Assembly (NCBI RefSeq): GCF_013376105.1
Contig: NZ_JAAMFM010000014.1
Location: forward strand, 1 to 64,000
Source of the DNA: Arthrobacter wenxiniae
GTDB lineage: Bacteria > Actinomycetota > Actinomycetes > Actinomycetales > Micrococcaceae
Length of the DNA: 64,000 nucleotides
Direction of reading: 5' to 3'
The notes beneath the pieces are model-generated. The model was given only the letters and a program-made list of their open reading frames with translations, was not told the origin of the DNA and ran no database searches. Below, piece by piece: positions 25,788 to 37,937 of this stretch. Position 1 is the first letter of the stretch. Every line of letters begins with the position of its first letter. The position numbers and the translations under genes were made by a program.

Positions 25788-26624
25788 TCAGCCGCGGTAC
25801 AGCCGGCTTCGCGTGGCGCCCTGGGTCAGCACGGACTCCAGCAGCTTGTCGAACAGGGCCGAGGAGTTCTTGGCAGAATCACCGGGCCACTGGTGGATGG
25901 GGTGGGCCGCCCCCTGGATCTGCTGCCAGTTCGCCTGCTCCGGGATGGTGGGGGAGAGCAGCAGCTCGCCAAACATGGTCTTCATCTCGCCAAGCCGGTA
26001 GGCGTGCTCGTTGGAGCCGCTGCGCACGCGGTTGGCCACAATGCCGGCCGGCACCAGGGCCGGGGCAAACTCGCTGCGGAATAATTCGATGGCCCGCAGG
26101 GTGCGCTGCGTGCCCGCCACGGAAAACAGCCCGGGCTCGGCCACCAGCAACACCCTGCTGCTGGCCGTCCAGGCCATGCGCGTGAGCCCGTTCAGCGACG
26201 GCGGGCAGTCGATGAGCACCAGCTGGTAGGGCGCCTTGCCGTCCCGGTCCGCATTGGCCAGGATGGTGGACAGGCGGCGCAGGTCGCGCCGGCCCAGGTC
26301 CGGACGGTCGTAAATCCCGCTGAAGGCCGAGCCCATGGCGACGTCCAGCACCGGCAACGGCGCGCCGTCGTGCTTGTGGGCGGCAAGCCAGCCGGACGGG
26401 ACCACATTGGCGGCCAGGTCCGCCTTGCGCGAGCCCTTGATCATGTGCCCTATGTCCAGCTGTCCCGCCGGGTGGACGCCGAGCCCAGTGGTGGCGTCTG
26501 CGTGGGGGTCAAGGTCAATCACCAGGGTGGGAATGCCGGCGGCCAGAGCTGCCGACGCCAGGCCGAGCGTGACCGACGTCTTGCCGACGCCGCCCTTGAG
26601 GCTGCTGATGCTCACTACTTGCAC
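25788..26624 (-). CDS. ParA-family ATPase
   Basis: A 278-residue deviant-Walker ATPase: SLKGGVGKTSVTLGLA at residues 8-23, IDLDPHADATTGLG, and LIDCPPSLNGL. The GTG start at 26624 gives an N-terminus that begins directly with the first beta strand. No ParB partner gene is adjacent. It is convergent with the MerR gene and divergent from gcvP, an insertion relative to the mycobacterial order. It probably positions some cargo by surface gradients, but the cargo is unknown. Confidence 0.88.
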   Translation of the reverse strand: MQVVSISSLKGGVGKTSVTLGLASAALAAGIPTLVIDLDPHADATTGLGVHPAGQLDIGHMIKGSRKADLAANVVPSGWLAAHKHDGAPLPVLDVAMGSAFSGIYDRPDLGRRDLRRLSTILANADRDGKAPYQLVLIDCPPSLNGLTRMAWTASSRVLLVAEPGLFSVAGTQRTLRAIELFRSEFAPALVPAGIVANRVRSGSNEHAYRLGEMKTMFGELLLSPTIPEQANWQQIQGAAHPIHQWPGDSAKNSSALFDKLLESVLTQGATRSRLYRG

Positions 26625-26738
26625 GGATGAACCATTACCTTTGCGTCGCGTTCAAAAACCATGGGCTGCCTGCGCGTGCCGGGGCATGTCGGGTGACACA
26701 TAGAATGGCTGTGGAACGTTCGCGACTTGGAGAACCCA

Positions 26739-29669
<2,931 letters not shown>

Positions 29670-29689
29670 GCCCCCGGCCTCCCCGCTCG

Positions 29690-29719
29690 CCGGCGCGCCG
29701 TATTTGTTACGGCCGCCGG
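29690..29719 (+). terminator. Hairpin downstream of gcvP
   Basis: CCGGCG(C)GCCGTA pairs with TACGGCCGCCGG across a TTTGT loop with one bulged base. It lies 20 nt after the gcvP stop. There is no T-run, so strength is uncertain. Confidence 0.5.
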
Positions 29720-29777
29720 GCGTGAATTAGGACACATCATTTGGCGCCGCGGGGGCCACGGGGCGAAACTAACACCA

Positions 29778-29795
29778 CTTTAGTTTTTTCTAAAG
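29778..29795. promoter_or_regulatory. Inverted repeat CTTTAG-N6-CTAAAG upstream of pyc
   Basis: An AT-rich 6-6-6 inverted repeat centred on TTTTTT, 140 nt before pyc in otherwise GC-rich DNA. It could be an operator or promoter element; no regulator is identified. Confidence 0.35.
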
Positions 29796-29934
29796 CAACG
29801 ATTCAGGCGTACTACCGTACTGGCCAGCCGCCGGGTCATCCACGGCCACATTTTTCGAACCATCATTTCCACCAGCCCGCCTGCTGCCACAGCGGCCGGC
29901 GGGCCGCCATGCCAGCGTTTCACACAGGAGTGAC

Positions 29935-32900
29935 ATGTTTTCAAAGATTCTGGTTGCCAACCGCGGTGAAATTGCCATCCGTGCCTTCCGTGCCAGCTAC
30001 GAGCTCGGTGCCAAGACGGTTGCCGTTTTCCCGCACGAGGACCGCAACTCCATCCACCGCCAGAAGGCGGACGAGGCATACCTGATCGGCGAGGAGGGGC
30101 ACCCCGTCCGCGCCTACCTGGACGTGGCGGAGATCATCCGCGTTGCCAAGGAAGCCGGCGCGGACGCCATCTACCCCGGCTACGGGTTCCTGTCCGAGAA
30201 CCCCGGGCTGGCCGCGGCCGCCGCCGCGGAAGGCATCACCTTTGTGGGACCGCCCGCCGCGGTGCTGGAAATGACGGGCAACAAGTTCCAGGCGCTCAAG
30301 GCCGCCCGCGCGGCAGGCATCCCCGTGCTCAAGTCCAGCGAGCCCAGCGCCGACCTGGACACCTTGATTGCCGCGGCCGAGGAAATCGGCTTCCCGGTCT
30401 TCGCCAAGGCCGTCGCCGGCGGCGGCGGGCGCGGCCTGCGCCGCGTGGACACCCGGGAGGAACTGCGCGAGGCCCTCAATGCGGCGATGCGCGAGGCCGA
30501 CGCCGCCTTCGGGGACCCCACCATGTTCCTCGAGCAGGCCGTGCTGCGCCCGCGCCACATCGAGGTGCAGATCCTGGCCGACGCCGAAGGCAACGTCATC
30601 CACCTCTTCGAACGTGACTGTTCGCTCCAGCGCCGCCACCAAAAGGTGGTGGAGATCGCCCCGGCCCCCAATCTGGACGAGAACATCCGCAAGGCCCTGC
30701 ACTCCGACGCCGTTAAGTTCGCCAAGGCCATGGGGTACGTCAACGCCGGAACCGTCGAGTTCCTCGTGGACACGGTGGGGGAGCGGGCCGGACAGCACGT
30801 GTTCATTGAAATGAACCCGCGCATCCAGGTGGAGCACACCGTCACCGAGGAAATCACCGACGTCGACCTGGTCCAGGCCCAGCTGCGCATCGCCGCCGGG
30901 GAGACCCTGGCGGACCTTGGCCTGAGCCAGGACAGCGTCCACGTCAAGGGCGCCGCCCTGCAGTGCAGGATCACCACGGAGGACCCGGCCAACGGCTTCC
31001 GCCCCGACGTCGGCAAGATCACCACCTACCGTTCCGCCGGCGGCGCCGGCATCAGGCTTGACGGCGGCACCATCTACGCGGGCGCCGAAATCAGCCCCCA
31101 CTTCGACTCCATGCTGGTCAAGCTCACCTGCCGCGGCCGGGACTACAAGACGGCAGTGGCCCGCGCCCGCCGCGCACTGGCCGAGTTCCGCATCCGCGGC
31201 GTGTCCACCAACATCCCGTTCCTGCAGGCCGTGCTCGAGGACCCGGCCTTCAACGCCGGCGACGTCGCCACCTCCTTCATTGACGAGCGCCCGGAACTGC
31301 TCAATGCCCGCGTCTCCTCCGACCGCGGCACCAAGCTGCTGACCTGGCTGGCCGAGGTCACCGTCAACCAGCCCAACGGCGCGCTGATGGTCCACGACGA
31401 CCCCGCCCGCAAGCTGCCGGCAGTGGACGTGGCGGCCGCCCCCGCGGGGTCGCGCCAGCAGCTGGCCGAGCTGGGTCCGGAAGGCTTTGCGGCAGCCCTG
31501 CGCGCCCAAACTGCCGTCGCCGTCACCGACACCACCTTCCGGGACGCCCACCAGTCCCTGCTGGCCACCCGCGTGCGCACCAGGGACCTGGAGGCCGCCG
31601 GCGCGGCCGTGTCCGTGCTGACGCCGCAGCTGCTCTCGGTGGAGGCCTGGGGCGGCGCCACCTACGACGTCGCCCTGCGGTTCCTGGGCGAGGACCCCTG
31701 GGAGCGCCTGTCCAAGCTGCGCGAGGCCCTGCCCAACATTTGCCTGCAGATGCTCCTGCGCGGGCGCAACACGGTCGGCTACACGCCGTACCCGGCCGAG
31801 GTCACCGACGCGTTTGTGCAGGAGGCGGCCGCCAGCGGCATCGACATCTTCCGCATCTTTGACGCCCTGAACGACGTCGACCAGATGGAGCCGGCCATCA
31901 AGGCCGTCCGCGCCACCGGAACCGCCGTGGCCGAGGTGGCCCTCTGCTACACGGGGGACCTGCTGGACCCCGCCGAGACCATCTACACGCTGGACTACTA
32001 CCTGGAGCTGGCGCAGCGCATCGTCGACGCCGGCGCCCACATCCTGGCCATCAAGGACATGGCTGGCGTGCTCCGCCCCGCCGCGGCGGCCAGGCTGGTC
32101 ACGGCCCTGCGCGAACGCTTTGACCTGCCGGTCCACCTGCACACCCACGACACCGCCGGCGGCCAGCTGGCCACCCTGACGGCCGCCGTCAATGCCGGGG
32201 TCGACGCCGTTGACGTCGCCTCCGCCTCCCTGGCGGGCACCACCAGCCAGCCGTCCGCCTCGGCCCTGGTCGCCGCGCTGGCCCACACCGAGCGCGACAC
32301 GGGCATCGACCTGGCCGCCATCAGCTCGCTGGAGCCGTACTGGGAGGCCGTCCGCCGCGTGTACGCACCGTTTGAGTCCGGCCTCGCCGGCCCCACCGGC
32401 CGCGTGTACCAGCACGAGATCCCCGGCGGCCAGCTCTCCAACCTGCGCCAGCAGGCCATCGCCCTGGGCCTCGGCGAACGTTTCGAGGAAATCGAGGACA
32501 TGTACACGGCCGCCGACAGGATCCTGGGGCACCTGGTCAAGGTCACGCCGTCGTCCAAGGTGGTGGGCGACCTGGCCCTGCACCTCGTGGGCATCAAGGC
32601 CGACCCCGCCGATTTCGAGGCAAACCCGCAGAACTATGACATCCCGGACTCCGTGGTGGGATTCCTGGGCGGCGAGCTGGGCACGCCCCCCGGCGGCTGG
32701 CCCGAGCCGTTCCGCACCAAGGCGCTGCAGGGGCGCACCGTCGTTGAGCGCGTGGGCACGCTCAGCGCCCAGGACAGCCAGGAGCTGGCCGCGGACAGCG
32801 ACACCCGCCGCGCGGCCCTGAACCGGCTGCTCTTTGCCGGGCCCGCCAAGGACTTCGCCAAGGTCCGGGAGACGTACGGCGACGTCTCGGTGCTGGACAC

Positions 32901-33333
32901 GCGCGACTACCTATACGGGCTCCAGCGCGGGCAGGAGCACGTCATGGCCCTGGGCAAGGGGGTGCGCCTCATCGCCTCCCTGGAGACCATTTCGGAGCCG
33001 GATGAAAAGGGCATGCGCACCGTCACCTGCAAGCTCAACGGCCAAAGCCGCCCGGTGGTGGTGCGGGACACCAGCGTCGAAAGCACCGTCAAGGCAGCGG
33101 AGAAGGCGGACGAGTCCGTGGCCGGGCAGGTTGCCGCACCGTTCGCCGGCGCCGTCAGCCTCAAGGTTGCCGTGGGCGACACCGTCGAGGCCGGCGCCAC
33201 CGTGGCCACCATTGAGGCCATGAAGATGGAAGCCTCCATTACGACGCCGGTGGGCGGCACTGTCTCCCGGCTCGCCGTGGGCGGGGTGGCCCAGGTGCAG
33301 GGCGGGGACCTGCTGGTGGTGGTTGAGGGCTGA
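29935..33333 (+). CDS. pyc: Pyruvate carboxylase
   Basis: A 1132-residue single-chain anaplerotic enzyme forming oxaloacetate from pyruvate and bicarbonate. Biotin carboxylase occupies roughly residues 1-450 (ILVANRGEIAIRAFRA, AGGGGRGLRRV, EMNPRIQVEHTVTEE). Carboxyltransferase follows from about 520 (TTFRDAHQSLLATRVRT). The biotinyl Lys is in EAMKMEASI near the C-terminus. The ATG is preceded by AGGAG. Full length for the family. Monocistronic, ended by the hairpin at 33398. Confidence 0.97.
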   Translation: MFSKILVANRGEIAIRAFRASYELGAKTVAVFPHEDRNSIHRQKADEAYLIGEEGHPVRAYLDVAEIIRVAKEAGADAIYPGYGFLSENPGLAAAAAAEGITFVGPPAAVLEMTGNKFQALKAARAAGIPVLKSSEPSADLDTLIAAAEEIGFPVFAKAVAGGGGRGLRRVDTREELREALNAAMREADAAFGDPTMFLEQAVLRPRHIEVQILADAEGNVIHLFERDCSLQRRHQKVVEIAPAPNLDENIRKALHSDAVKFAKAMGYVNAGTVEFLVDTVGERAGQHVFIEMNPRIQVEHTVTEEITDVDLVQAQLRIAAGETLADLGLSQDSVHVKGAALQCRITTEDPANGFRPDVGKITTYRSAGGAGIRLDGGTIYAGAEISPHFDSMLVKLTCRGRDYKTAVARARRALAEFRIRGVSTNIPFLQAVLEDPAFNAGDVATSFIDERPELLNARVSSDRGTKLLTWLAEVTVNQPNGALMVHDDPARKLPAVDVAAAPAGSRQQLAELGPEGFAAALRAQTAVAVTDTTFRDAHQSLLATRVRTRDLEAAGAAVSVLTPQLLSVEAWGGATYDVALRFLGEDPWERLSKLREALPNICLQMLLRGRNTVGYTPYPAEVTDAFVQEAAASGIDIFRIFDALNDVDQMEPAIKAVRATGTAVAEVALCYTGDLLDPAETIYTLDYYLELAQRIVDAGAHILAIKDMAGVLRPAAAARLVTALRERFDLPVHLHTHDTAGGQLATLTAAVNAGVDAVDVASASLAGTTSQPSASALVAALAHTERDTGIDLAAISSLEPYWEAVRRVYAPFESGLAGPTGRVYQHEIPGGQLSNLRQQAIALGLGERFEEIEDMYTAADRILGHLVKVTPSSKVVGDLALHLVGIKADPADFEANPQNYDIPDSVVGFLGGELGTPPGGWPEPFRTKALQGRTVVERVGTLSAQDSQELAADSDTRRAALNRLLFAGPAKDFAKVRETYGDVSVLDTRDYLYGLQRGQEHVMALGKGVRLIASLETISEPDEKGMRTVTCKLNGQSRPVVVRDTSVESTVKAAEKADESVAGQVAAPFAGAVSLKVAVGDTVEAGATVATIEAMKMEASITTPVGGTVSRLAVGGVAQVQGGDLLVVVEG

Positions 33334-33397
33334 GCCGGCCTGCCCGCCCCGCACTCAGGGACAATGCCCTGCGCTACACTAAAATGCAATGAGCACC

Positions 33398-33444
33398 GCC
33401 ACCGCGGCCGGAAAAATCCCTTTCCGGCCGCGGCGGCATTTCTA
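33398..33444 (+). terminator. Rho-independent terminator after pyc
   Basis: A 17-bp stem with one mismatch (GCCACCGCGGCCGGAAA with TTTCCGGCCGCGGCGGC) around AATCCC, followed by ATTTCT. It ends just before the start region of the next gene. Confidence 0.85.
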
Positions 33445-33459
33445 GTGGGCAGTGGAGAC

Positions 33460-34896
33460 ATGGCGAACAAGAACAGCAAGCCGGAACAGACCGGCGAGCC
33501 GGGGACACCCGAAGGCGGCGCCGCGGAGGCGACTGAAACCGCCGCGGAGGAGGCTGAAACCGCCGCGGAGGAGGCTGAAACCGCCGTGGCTCCGGCGGGC
33601 GCGGCGCCGGCCCTGCCGGAGGTTGGGCTGGAGCTGTCCGCGGCGACCGGCGACCCCGCATCCACTGGCGCCGTGCAGACCATTGCCCCGGTGACTGCAG
33701 CTGCCCCGGTGACTGCAGCTGCCCCGGTGACTGCAGCGAAGGTCCCGGCGCAGCCGGCGTCAGCGCCGCCGGCGGCGGTGGCCACGGCCGCCACGGACAT
33801 GCCGCAGTCCACCGTGGCGCCCACAGCCGCGGCGGCAGCTGCGGGGGCTACAGCGCTTGATGACCCTGCACCCATGTATGTGGAGGACTACGCCGCGGCG
33901 TTTGGGGCGCCGGCGGAGGCGGCGGCCGCACCCCATCATGGTGCCAGTCCGCGCCGGCAGCGTGAGGACGGCCCGGAGCCGGCCGCGGCCCTGACCAGCG
34001 ACAGACTGCTCAACAAGGTTGCCGCCCCTCCCGTCGGCGGCTGGCGTCTCTGGCTGTACAAGGCCACCTTCGGCACGGTCAATGTGGGGGACTCGGACAA
34101 GGTCCGCCTGGAGCGGGCACAGGACAACCTGATTGCCTCGCGGCTGGGGGAGCGCACGCGCTTTGTCCCCGTGCTTTCGCGCAAGGGCGGCGTGGGGAAA
34201 ACCACAGTCACAACCCTGCTCGGCATGGTGCTTGCCGACACCCGCGAGGACCGCGTCATTGCCATGGATGCCAACCCGGACCGCGGCACGCTCTCCGACC
34301 GCTCGCCCGGCAGTGCCGACTTCACGGCCCGGAACCTGGTCAAGGACCGCTTCAACGTCACCACGTTCTCGCAATTGTCGAGCTATGTTGCCCGCGACGG
34401 GTCCCGCCTTGACGTGCTGGCCAGCGACACGGACCCCGCCGTGGCGCAGGCCTTCGACGACTCCGACTACCGGGCCGTCACCGACATCCTCAGCAAGTAC
34501 TATTCCATCGTCCTCACCGATTCCGGCACAGGCATGGTCCACTCGGTCATGAAGGGCACCCTGGAGAAGGCCGACGCCGTGGTGCTGGTTTCCGGGGGCA
34601 GCGTTGACGAGGCGCGCCTGGCGTCGGAGACGTTGTCCTGGCTCGAGGCCCACGGCCGGAACGACCTTGTGGCCAATGCCACGGTGGTGGTCAACATGTC
34701 CGGCGGGCAGACCCAGGTGGACATCGCCCAGATCGAGGAACACTTCAGGTCCCGAGTACGCAATGTCCTGCGCATTCCGTATGACAAGCACCTGGCGGAG
34801 GGCTCGCGGGTGGAGCTGGCGAAGCTGCGCCCCGCCACGCGGCTGGCCGTCAAGGAGCTCGCCGCGGTGGTGGTTTCGGAGCTGACGCGCCCCTAG
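33460..34896 (+). CDS. EspI/MinD-like ATPase with disordered N-terminus
   Basis: About 478 residues. Residues 1-175 are Ala/Glu/Pro/Thr-rich low complexity, with in-frame ETAAEEA and APVTAA repeats. A GGWRLWLYKATFG linker follows, then a MinD-like ATPase domain (SRKGGVGKTTVTTLLGM, AMDANPDRG, VVNMSGGQ). The layout resembles EspI of type VII secretion, where a Pro/Ala-rich region precedes the ATPase. No ESX genes are in the window. The start is uncertain: ATG 33460 has GGAG only 2 nt away, and GTG 33445 is an alternative. Confidence 0.8.
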   Translation: MANKNSKPEQTGEPGTPEGGAAEATETAAEEAETAAEEAETAVAPAGAAPALPEVGLELSAATGDPASTGAVQTIAPVTAAAPVTAAAPVTAAKVPAQPASAPPAAVATAATDMPQSTVAPTAAAAAAGATALDDPAPMYVEDYAAAFGAPAEAAAAPHHGASPRRQREDGPEPAAALTSDRLLNKVAAPPVGGWRLWLYKATFGTVNVGDSDKVRLERAQDNLIASRLGERTRFVPVLSRKGGVGKTTVTTLLGMVLADTREDRVIAMDANPDRGTLSDRSPGSADFTARNLVKDRFNVTTFSQLSSYVARDGSRLDVLASDTDPAVAQAFDDSDYRAVTDILSKYYSIVLTDSGTGMVHSVMKGTLEKADAVVLVSGGSVDEARLASETLSWLEAHGRNDLVANATVVVNMSGGQTQVDIAQIEEHFRSRVRNVLRIPYDKHLAEGSRVELAKLRPATRLAVKELAAVVVSELTRP

Positions 34897-35137
34897 CCAG
34901 ACTTCCGGCAGCGTTCGGGGCGGGCTTGGTGGGGGTCCGCGGCCAACACCCCTCCGGTCCCGCGGGTTTGAGGCGTCCTTCACGCTTTGTCGCGCCGGGA
35001 ACGCAGCGGTAACGCGGCCAGTTCATACCGGTGCCCGGTTCACAGCGCGTCACCCGAGGCCGGACGTTAGCGCAATACCCGGCGCGCCGGCTGCCCCGCC
35101 AGGCGGCGCCGCAATTTCGGCGCCACCGCCAGGATCC

Positions 35138-35583
35138 GTGCTGGATTTTCGCGGTCTCGCGCACCGTTGCGAAGACAGCCGGCTGTTGCTCGCTCCCGCC
35201 TCCACCGTCATCGTGTTCGGGGCCGTGGTGGTGTGGATCGTCATTGTCCTGCCCGGATTGGCTGTGCCCTGGCTCGCGCCCGTCGTCCCCGCCGCGCTCG
35301 TAGTGGACGTCACCATCTGGCTCGGTTACATCGTCCAGACAGTGCGGGCAAGCCTGGGCTGCCGGCGCCGGGTGGACGTGTATGTGGCGGAGAAGGCGTC
35401 CGGCACGGTGTCCATGTTCAACGTCATGGGGACCCGATTCCTCCTGGTGGACGGCGGCCCGGTTGCGGACCTTCAGGAGGCGCGGCGGCGGCCCAGGCGT
35501 ACTTCGACACGCTGGATCCGCCCACCCGCCGGCGGCTGGTGACGGAACTGTCGTGTTCATCCGTTTCCGGCGGCCCAGCCTAA
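35138..35583 (+). pseudogene. Remnant of a membrane-protein gene, frameshifted
   Basis: From GTG 35138 the frame encodes two hydrophobic segments (TVIVFGAVVVWIVIVLPGLA, PVVPAALVVDVTIWLGYIV) and a domain reading VDVYVAEKASGTVSMFNVMG. Near 35480, inside a CGCGGCGGCGGCC run, coding character moves to the next frame (AQAYFDTLDPPTRRRL), which stops at 35583. Third-position GC is high in each segment, supporting former coding. No family recognised. A sequencing error in the GC run could mimic this. Confidence 0.5.
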
Positions 35584-35959
35584 CGTGTACTTCCCGCGGT
35601 ATGAAGCTGTCCAGGCCCTTGAGCAGTCCTTTTCCTGCGTGACCAACGGAACGCAGCTCCCGCCAGGCACCTGCCAGGCCACCATTCAGGGCCGTGGCAT
35701 CCTCGTCCGGGGGAACACGACCACCGGCCGGTACGGCTGCTGCTCGACCGGTGCCGGGGAAAGCGTCCACCTCTCCACCGACTTCCAGCTGGGCATTTTG
35801 GGTCAGCTCTCCGATTCCTCGATGTCGTTCGGTGACTTGCACAGCTGGCGGATCACAGACGCCCGGTTGCGACAGCGGTCAACGCGGGCCGGCAACACGA
35901 GCCGGGGCGGCAGCCTCAGCGGCGGCACCAAAACGGCGCTCCCCAGGAAGATGCCCGTT

Positions 35960-37774
35960 CTAGTCGACCTTCCTGGCCGCGTAAATGTCCTCGACCACGG
36001 CGTCATAGTCCTTCAGGACCTGGGCCCGCTTGACCTTCATGGACGGGGTCAGGTGGCCGGAGGATTCGGTGAAGTCGGTGTCGACAATCCGGAAGGACTT
36101 GATCGCCTCGGCGTGGGAAACGGACTTGTTGGCTGTGTCAATGACGCGCTGTACGGCGTCGATGACGGCCGGTTCCTTGGCCGCCTCGGCGACGGTGATG
36201 CCCTCGGGCAGGCCGTTGTGGCGCCCCCACTGCGGCAGGGCTTCCTCATCCAGGGTCACGATGGCGGCGATGAACGGGCGGTTGTCCCCGATGACCAGGC
36301 ACTGGGAGACAATGGCGTCGGCGCGGATCTGGTCCTCCAGGAGGGCCGGGACCACATTCTTGCCGCTGGCGGTGACGATGATTTCCTTCTTGCGGCCGGT
36401 GATCTTCAAGAAGCCCTGCGCGTCCAGCTCCCCAATGTCCCCCGTGCGGAGCCAGCCGTCCACAAACGCCTCCTCGGTGAGGTCGTCGCGGCCAAAGTAT
36501 CCCTTCATGACGCACACGCCCCGGGCCAGGATCTCGCCGTCGTCGGCGATCCTGACGGCGTTGCCGGGCAAGGGCGCGCCGACGGTTCCGATCTTGATGC
36601 GTTCGGGGCGGTTGACCGTGATGGGCGCGGTGGTCTCGGTCAGGCCATAGCCCTCCAGGATCTGCAGGCCGATGCCCTGGAAGAAGTGGCCCAGGCGCTC
36701 ACCGAGGGGGCCGCCGCCGGACACCGCATGGCGGACGTCGCCGCCCATGGCCGCGCGGAGCTTGCCGTAAACCAGTCTGTCGAACAGGGCGTGCCTGGCC
36801 CGCAGCGCCAGCGGGACCCTTCCGCCCTGGCTGGCGCGCGAGAAGTCGATGGCCGTCCGGGCGGCCGCGGCGAAGATCTTGCCCTTGCCGTCGCCCTCGG
36901 CCTTGAGCGCCGCGGAGTTGTAGACCTTTTCAAAGACTCGGGGCACGGCCAGGATGAAGGTGGGCTTGAAGCTTTGCAGGTCCTCGAGCAGGTGCTTGAT
37001 GTCCGGGGTGTGGCCCACCTTGGCGCCGGCGGCGACGGCGAGTACCGAGATGTACCGGGCGAAGACGTGCGCCATGGGCAGGAACATGACTGTCTGGGAA
37101 CCCGGCGGGATAACGTCCCTGCCCAGCACGGCCAGCGCATTCTCGCTGAGTTCCACAAAGTTGTGGTGGGTCAGCATGCAGCCCTTGGGCCGGCCCGTGG
37201 TGCCGGAGGTGTAGATGATCGTGGCCACGTCGTCGAGGCCGTTGGAGGTGCGGTGGACTTCCAGGACGTCGTCGGCAACCTCCCGGCCGGCGTCGCGCAG
37301 TACATCCAGGCCGTCGCCTTCCATCCGCCAGACGTCCTTGAGCGCGGCCAGACCCTCGTTGCGCGCTGCCTGTCGGACCACGTTCTCATGGGCTGCCGTC
37401 TCTGCGATCACGGCCACCGCCTGGGAGTCGCCCAGGTTCCAGGCCACCTGCGACGGCGAGGACGTCTCGTAGATCGGCACGGAGACGGCGCCGGCAAACC
37501 AAATGGCGAAATCGACCAGGGCCCATTCGTAGCGGGTGCGGGCCATGATGCCCACCCGGTCGCCCACCTGGATGCCGGAGGCGATCAGGCCCTTGGCAAG
37601 GGCGCAGACGTCGGCATGGAATTCCCTGGCCGAGATGTCCACCCATACGTTGTCGGCATTGCGGCGCGAGAAGAGGGCCGGATTGGTGTCCAGCCGTGCC
37701 TGGCGCAGCACAAAGTCGGTGGTGTTCATGGTCCTTGGGCTGACCACTTGGGCCGGGACGGAAATCTCGCGCAC
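35960..37774 (-). CDS. Long-chain fatty acyl-CoA ligase (FadD-type)
   Basis: A 604-residue AMP-forming ligase. The P-loop is YTSGTTGRPKGCMLTH near residue 190. It has GYGLTETTAP and the GWLRTGDIG motif with the catalytic region ITGRKKEIIVTASGKNV. It activates fatty acids to acyl-CoA for beta-oxidation or lipid synthesis. The GTG start is preceded by AAGGAG. The 20-bp palindrome at 37855 in the gap with glk is a likely control site. Confidence 0.94.
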   Translation of the reverse strand: MREISVPAQVVSPRTMNTTDFVLRQARLDTNPALFSRRNADNVWVDISAREFHADVCALAKGLIASGIQVGDRVGIMARTRYEWALVDFAIWFAGAVSVPIYETSSPSQVAWNLGDSQAVAVIAETAAHENVVRQAARNEGLAALKDVWRMEGDGLDVLRDAGREVADDVLEVHRTSNGLDDVATIIYTSGTTGRPKGCMLTHHNFVELSENALAVLGRDVIPPGSQTVMFLPMAHVFARYISVLAVAAGAKVGHTPDIKHLLEDLQSFKPTFILAVPRVFEKVYNSAALKAEGDGKGKIFAAAARTAIDFSRASQGGRVPLALRARHALFDRLVYGKLRAAMGGDVRHAVSGGGPLGERLGHFFQGIGLQILEGYGLTETTAPITVNRPERIKIGTVGAPLPGNAVRIADDGEILARGVCVMKGYFGRDDLTEEAFVDGWLRTGDIGELDAQGFLKITGRKKEIIVTASGKNVVPALLEDQIRADAIVSQCLVIGDNRPFIAAIVTLDEEALPQWGRHNGLPEGITVAEAAKEPAVIDAVQRVIDTANKSVSHAEAIKSFRIVDTDFTESSGHLTPSMKVKRAQVLKDYDAVVEDIYAARKVD

Positions 37775-37854
37775 TTTGGCTCCTTAAATATGACAGTCCA
37801 AGTATGGCTTGGCCTTACTCTATCCGGCACACGCCACTGCCGGGCGGCCGCATA

Positions 37855-37874
37855 AGTTACTCACCAGTAACTTT
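37855..37874. promoter_or_regulatory. Palindromic operator AAGTTACT-CACC-AGTAACTT
   Basis: Perfect 8-bp arms around CACC, 81 nt upstream of the fadD start and 64 nt before glk. The shape suits a TetR-family dimer; many actinobacterial fatty-acid regulators use TTACT...AGTAA-like sites. No TetR gene is in the window. Confidence 0.6.
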
Positions 37875-37937
37875 ATGTTGTTTGGATCACACATTCAATT
37901 CGGCGGTGCCACAGCGGTTGGTGGCTAGACTCTTGGA

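Noticed and set aside
35585-37855. 756-residue plus-strand open frame opposite fadD
   Set aside because: Beyond about 35940 it is antisense to fadD; only its first part may be remnant coding sequence.
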